Of a DNA stretch of 9,642 nt, positions 7,513 through 9,642 are shown in pieces. The notes below the pieces were generated by a model. That model ran no database searches. It was not told the DNA's origin and worked only from the letters and a program-made list of their open reading frames with translations. The stretch is from CAZAFN01 sp964484795 (GTDB taxonomy: Bacteria; Pseudomonadota; Alphaproteobacteria; Methylaequorales; Methylaequoraceae): the NCBI GenBank assembly GCA_964484795.1, contig CAZAFN010000037.1, positions 1 to 9,642 on the forward strand, in the 5' to 3' direction. Numbering within the stretch: position 1 is the first letter of the stretch; each line of letters opens with the position of its first letter. A program made the position numbers and the translations under genes.

Positions 7513-7518
7513 TGTAAT
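7490..7518 (+). promoter_or_regulatory. Putative sigma70 promoter of mrp
   Basis: TTGACC (7490-7495), 17 bases, then TGTAAT (7513-7518): both hexamers match consensus at 5 of 6 positions with ideal spacing. The predicted start is near 7525, giving a leader of about 28 bases before the ATG at 7554. Its -35 directly abuts the -35 of the opposing hflK promoter. Confidence 0.6.
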
Positions 7519-7553
7519 TACATTTTATTTTATTTTTTTATAAAATTCACTAG

Positions 7554-8330
7554 ATGATTAAAAACATAATTGTTGTTGGTTCGGGTAAAGGTGGGGTTGG
7601 AAAATCAACATTGTCGGTTAATTTGTCGGTCGCTTTGGCTAAAAATTCTAAGCTTAACATCGGGCTTCTTGATGCTGATATTTATGGCCCCTCAATCCCT
7701 AGAATGCTGGGAATTTCCCAAAAACCTGAGGTCTCAAAGAATAAAAAAATGCTTCCATATGAAAAATTTGGCATTAAAACCATGTCCATTGGCAATATGG
7801 TTCCTGACGATGGCGCTATTATCTGGAGAGGAGCGATGGCATCAAGTGCCATTCGCCAACTCTTCACTGATGTAGAATGGGGAGAACTAGACATTTTATT
7901 GATTGATCTTCCTCCAGGAACGGGAGACATCCAACTTTCATTGTGCCAAAATTTATCTATTTCGGGCGCCATCATAATATCCACTCCACAGGAAGTTTCT
8001 TTGATAGACGTGAGAAAAGCAATGAATATGTTCAGGAAAGTCAAAGTTCCAATTATCGGGTTGGTACAGAATATGAGTTATTTGATGATGAATGGAAAAA
8101 AAAATCATATTTTTGGACAGAATGGAGTTTTAAATGAAGCCAAAAAGCAAAAACTAACACTTCTAGGAGAAATACCCATTATACCGGACATATCAAAATC
8201 TGGTGATGTTGGAGAACCACTATCATTTAATTCTTCGAGTGAGGTTTTTAAAATCTTCAATGAAATTTCAAAAAATTTTTTGGAGTCCTTAGGAAAAACC
8301 GCGCAAGACAAAGTAAAAATTGAATCTTAA
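7554..8330 (+). CDS. mrp: Mrp/ApbC/NBP35-family P-loop ATPase, short form lacking CxxC
   Basis: Family members are dimeric deviant-Walker-A ATPases that carry or transfer Fe-S clusters in the cytoplasm. Length is 258. Seen: deviant Walker A GKGGVGKST (11-19), DADIYGPSIPRML (40-52), IIWRGAMASSAIRQLF (89-104), Walker B-like LLIDLPPGTGD (115-125), STPQEVSLIDVRKA (143-156), and VQNMSY (171-176). Two usual parts are missing. There is no N-terminal MIP18/DUF59 domain: TAG directly precedes the ATG, so the frame cannot extend upstream. Where classical Mrp has CxxC after NMSY, this protein has LMMNGKKNHIFG; its only cysteine is Cys131. The ATPase fold therefore seems intact while the usual cluster ligands are absent. 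The ATG has no clear Shine-Dalgarno and a T-rich leader. It is transcribed away from hflK and converges on thyX. Family certain, cluster-carrier function uncertain. Confidence 0.93.
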   Translation: MIKNIIVVGSGKGGVGKSTLSVNLSVALAKNSKLNIGLLDADIYGPSIPRMLGISQKPEVSKNKKMLPYEKFGIKTMSIGNMVPDDGAIIWRGAMASSAIRQLFTDVEWGELDILLIDLPPGTGDIQLSLCQNLSISGAIIISTPQEVSLIDVRKAMNMFRKVKVPIIGLVQNMSYLMMNGKKNHIFGQNGVLNEAKKQKLTLLGEIPIIPDISKSGDVGEPLSFNSSSEVFKIFNEISKNFLESLGKTAQDKVKIES

Positions 8331-9256
8331 GTTTCAAATATTTTTTTTAAATTTTCCAATTCACGCTTAGATATTTTTGACGTATCTACTCTTTTTTTAT
8401 GAAGCTTGGACTTAATGTATTTTATTCCTTCAGACGAAAGAGTTAAGGCATCCATCCTATTATTTATGAAAGCTTCATAAGTTAAGGGCACCCATTTTTT
8501 TAGAACATCCATCATAATTTCTGCGTAAACTCGTATCTCATATTGTGCGTGAGGATCAAACCTTAAGGCTAGGAAGTGCATTAAATTGTGCAAATCAATT
8601 TTCCAATACCATTGAGTATAAGTATTTAATGGTAATGATATTCTGGCTAATTCCCTTGCAATTCCAGTCTTGTCAGTTTCAAGAGTTTCACCAAATTCGT
8701 CAAGATTTAGAAGTGTATTGTAATTGTCAAAACTATTTTTGGAGTGTTTCTTCAACATATTTATATATGTTTTTTTTTCTTCGACCGGGATTTTCCCTGA
8801 TCTGCCTTGACTGTTACTCTGTGATTGAGGCTTCAAATCTTGGAGTTTGGGAATGTAGAATTCCTTGTCTAGGATCGAATATCTTGCCGAATATTCATTG
8901 ACGTTAGCCGTTCTATGCCTTATCCATTGTCTAGCCACAAATATGGGAAGCTTGATGTGAAATTTAATTTCATTCATTTCAAACGGAGTGGAGTGTCTAT
9001 GACTTAGAAGATAATTTATTAAATTCTTATCTTGATTTAACTTCTTGGTACCTTTGCCATAGGAAACTCTTGCTGCCTGAACGATTGACGAATCATCTCC
9101 CATATAGTCAATTACTCTTATGAATCCGTGATCCAGAACCTTGAACGATTTGTAAAGAATATTTTCAAGTTTCTTTACCGTTACCCTTCTGGTGCTAAAG
9201 TTATTCTTTCTAACTTCGTCAATTTCCAGGTCATTAATCTTTCGATCGTTTTTCAT
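8327..9256 (-). CDS. thyX: Flavin-dependent thymidylate synthase
   Basis: Makes dTMP from dUMP using methylene-tetrahydrofolate, FAD and NADPH, releasing tetrahydrofolate rather than dihydrofolate, so cells with ThyX need not rely on FolA-type dihydrofolate reductase for this step. The 309 residues match the longer alphaproteobacterial form. Motifs: RRVTVKKLENILY, VLDHGFIRVIDYMGDDSSI, AARVSYGKGTK, HRHSTPFEMNEIKFH, the ThyX signature RHRX7S within RHRTANVNEYSARY (113-126), RELARISLPLNTYTQWYWK, LHNLMHFLALR, and DPHAQYEIRVYAE (234-246) with the dUMP-binding Arg. The C-terminal tail is Lys-rich and variable. The start is the ATG of MKNDRK; no strong Shine-Dalgarno is visible. The stop codon overlaps that of the convergent mrp. 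Upstream lies a short A+T-rich gap shared with ssrA. Confidence 0.97.
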   Translation of the reverse strand: MKNDRKINDLEIDEVRKNNFSTRRVTVKKLENILYKSFKVLDHGFIRVIDYMGDDSSIVQAARVSYGKGTKKLNQDKNLINYLLSHRHSTPFEMNEIKFHIKLPIFVARQWIRHRTANVNEYSARYSILDKEFYIPKLQDLKPQSQSNSQGRSGKIPVEEKKTYINMLKKHSKNSFDNYNTLLNLDEFGETLETDKTGIARELARISLPLNTYTQWYWKIDLHNLMHFLALRFDPHAQYEIRVYAEIMMDVLKKWVPLTYEAFINNRMDALTLSSEGIKYIKSKLHKKRVDTSKISKRELENLKKIFET

Positions 9257-9346
9257 TTTTAAGACTTTATCACAAGAAATAATTTATTTTTAACTAAAAA
9301 CAAATTCTAGGGTTTAATTTTTCTAAACTTTTATTATCATATAGAT
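9257..9346. other. Divergent intergenic region between thyX and ssrA
   Basis: A+T-rich gap of about 90 bases that must hold the start signals of thyX (minus) and ssrA (plus). TATTAT at 9332-9337 is a possible -10 for ssrA but has no convincing -35 at the right distance. GATAAA preceded by TGT (minus strand, about 9264-9272) is a weak extended -10 candidate for thyX. A short imperfect hairpin, GTTTA (9312-9316) with TAAAC (9324-9328), is seen. I cannot assign either promoter firmly. Confidence 0.3.
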
Positions 9347-9385
9347 GCTGTTTACAGCTATAGCGATAAATGTTTGATTTGTGAA

Positions 9386-9424
9386 CCGAGACGGACCCGG
9401 GGGCGGTACCCGGCGCCTCCACCA
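9386..9424 (+). other. ssrA: Acceptor piece of tmRNA (P2 3' strand, T arm, acceptor 3' strand, CCA)
   Basis: This segment carries the 3' half of the tRNA-like domain: CCGAG for helix P2, the 5-bp T stem with loop GGCGGTA (9402-9408), the 3' acceptor strand, discriminator A and genomically encoded CCA. The loop differs from the TTCRANN T-loop of ordinary tRNAs. The true 5' end of this piece lies further upstream and cannot be read from sequence. Confidence 0.85.
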
Positions 9425-9436
9425 ACTTTTTTTCAA
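9425..9436 (+). other. Intervening segment removed from pre-tmRNA
   Basis: Twelve bases, ACTTTTTTTCAA, separate the encoded CCA from the first G of the coding piece. In permuted tmRNA genes this linker joins the future 3' and 5' ends and is cut out during maturation, expected to involve RNase P at the 5' side of the coding piece and 3' trimming to CCA. It is mostly a T7 run and can form no structure of its own. Confidence 0.75.
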
Positions 9437-9522
9437 GGGGGCGAAACAGGATCGACGTGCGTGGGAATAATCAAAACTTTGCTCGGAATGGTACCAACGT
9501 TATCGGACCAAAACTTATAAAT

Positions 9523-9552
9523 GCCAATGATAATATGGCACTCGCTGCTTAA
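9523..9552 (+). other. ssrA: tmRNA proteolysis-tag reading frame
   Basis: From the resume codon GCC the frame reads A N D N M A L A A and stops at TAA (9550-9552). With the alanine carried by tmRNA itself the tag is AANDNMALAA, 10 residues. The hydrophobic end ALAA is the type recognised by ClpXP and resembles the E. coli tag end; the start AANDN is typical. The resume codon is assigned by analogy with other tags; the upstream frame is K L I N. Confidence 0.85.
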
Positions 9553-9603
9553 TTTATTAAGTTAGCGCGGCTATGAGACGCCGGGCAACAGAAGTCTCAT
9601 CGG

Positions 9604-9637
9604 CAAGGGCGGGCAATTGTTCGCCCTTGTTTGTTTT
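9604..9637 (+). terminator. Intrinsic terminator of ssrA
   Basis: CAAGGGCG (9604-9611) and CGCCCTTG (9622-9629) form a perfect 8-bp stem with a 10-base loop, followed by TTTGTTTT (9630-9637). The GC-rich stem plus T tract is the standard intrinsic terminator form and marks the 3' end of the ssrA transcript. The stem may also remain as the last helix of the coding piece. Confidence 0.8.
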
Positions 9638-9642
9638 AGGGA

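Larger units (their letters stand above)
9347..9629 (+). ncRNA. ssrA: Circularly permuted (two-piece) tmRNA
   Basis: tmRNA rescues ribosomes stalled on messages without a stop codon: it is charged with alanine, then templates a degradation tag. Here the 3' acceptor segment precedes the 5' segment, the permuted arrangement typical of Alphaproteobacteria, so the mature RNA should be two pieces. Acceptor stem: GGGGGCG (9437-9443) pairs with CGCCTCC (9414-9420), followed by an encoded ACCA (9421-9424). The third pair is G:U, the alanine identity pair G3:U70. T stem CCGGG (9397-9401)/CCCGG (9409-9413) closes a 7-base loop. Long-range helix P2: CCGAG (9386-9390) with CTCGG (9482-9486). GGATCGACG follows the 5' acceptor strand as in other tmRNAs. 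A hairpin CTTAA/TTAAG (9548-9552/9557-9561) encloses the tag stop, and a 7-bp stem ATGAGAC/GTCTCAT (9573-9579/9594-9600) follows. The 5' end is uncertain; I begin at a small hairpin GCTG/CAGC. Confidence 0.92.

Noticed and set aside
7527..7546. Inverted repeat ATTTTAT/ATAAAAT just before the mrp start as a regulatory hairpin
   Set aside because: All A-T pairs in a very A+T-rich leader; a match of this size is expected by chance and would be unstable as RNA.
7682..8044. Open frame of 120 codons on the minus strand
   Set aside because: Antisense to the conserved ATPase core of mrp, with no ribosome-binding site and no recognisable motif.
8545..8901. Open frame of 118 codons on the plus strand inside thyX
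   Set aside because: Antisense to the catalytic part of thyX, with Cys/Trp-rich composition unlike the real proteins here.
9397..9433. T-arm hairpin followed by T7 as an intrinsic terminator
   Set aside because: The T run starts 13 bases after the T stem, with the acceptor 3' strand and CCA in between, and the tmRNA coding piece must be transcribed beyond it. The real terminator is at 9604-9637.
9580..9604. Pseudoknot from GCCG (9580-9583) with CGGC (9601-9604) around the 7-bp stem
   Set aside because: The two helices would abut with no connecting bases on either side, which is sterically unlikely in that register. A pseudoknot may exist here, but this pairing is not adequate support.

Overview
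The window reads as ordinary core chromosome of a low-GC alphaproteobacterium. By eye it is strongly A+T rich, with Lys/Asn/Ile-rich proteins and long A or T tracts. Three things point to Alphaproteobacteria: a circularly permuted tmRNA gene (acceptor piece upstream of coding piece), a ThyX of the long alphaproteobacterial form, and the neighbourhood hflK-hflC-degP-miaA-ilvB-ilvN-ilvC. A free-living marine lineage such as SAR11 or AEGEAN-169/HIMB59-like is a reasonable inference, because the branched-chain amino acid genes are retained, which argues against Rickettsiales. The sequence does not prove the exact clade. I see no insertion sequence, phage gene, CRISPR array or other sign of an accessory region.

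Layout, positions 1-7440, all on the minus strand. In transcription order these are hflK, hflC, degP/htrA, miaA, ilvB, ilvN and ilvC, with ilvC running off the left edge of the window. Junctions are tight: an 8-bp overlap, then gaps of 9, 4, 53, 10 and 12 bases. No terminator-like hairpin lies between the genes, so they look like one transcription unit. It joins envelope protein quality control (HflK/HflC, DegP), tRNA modification (MiaA) and branched-chain amino acid synthesis (acetolactate synthase large and small subunits, ketol-acid reductoisomerase).

Positions 7441-7553 are a divergent control region. Two sigma70-like promoters stand back to back with abutting -35 hexamers. A 12-base direct repeat with a 21-bp period places one copy in the spacer of each promoter.

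Positions 7554-9256 hold mrp on the plus strand and thyX on the minus strand. They converge and their stop codons overlap in a shared TTAA. This Mrp is a short form without the N-terminal MIP18-like domain and without the C-terminal CxxC motif usually linked to Fe-S cluster binding.

Positions 9340-9642 hold the permuted ssrA (two-piece tmRNA) on the plus strand. It encodes the tag (A)ANDNMALAA, an encoded CCA end with a G3:U70 alanine identity pair, and an intrinsic terminator at the right edge.

I did not find a convincing undescribed system. The points most worth a second look are the Mrp without CxxC, the repeat between the divergent promoters, the compact tmRNA with a 12-nt linker and unusual T-loop, and the A13 tract inside ilvC.
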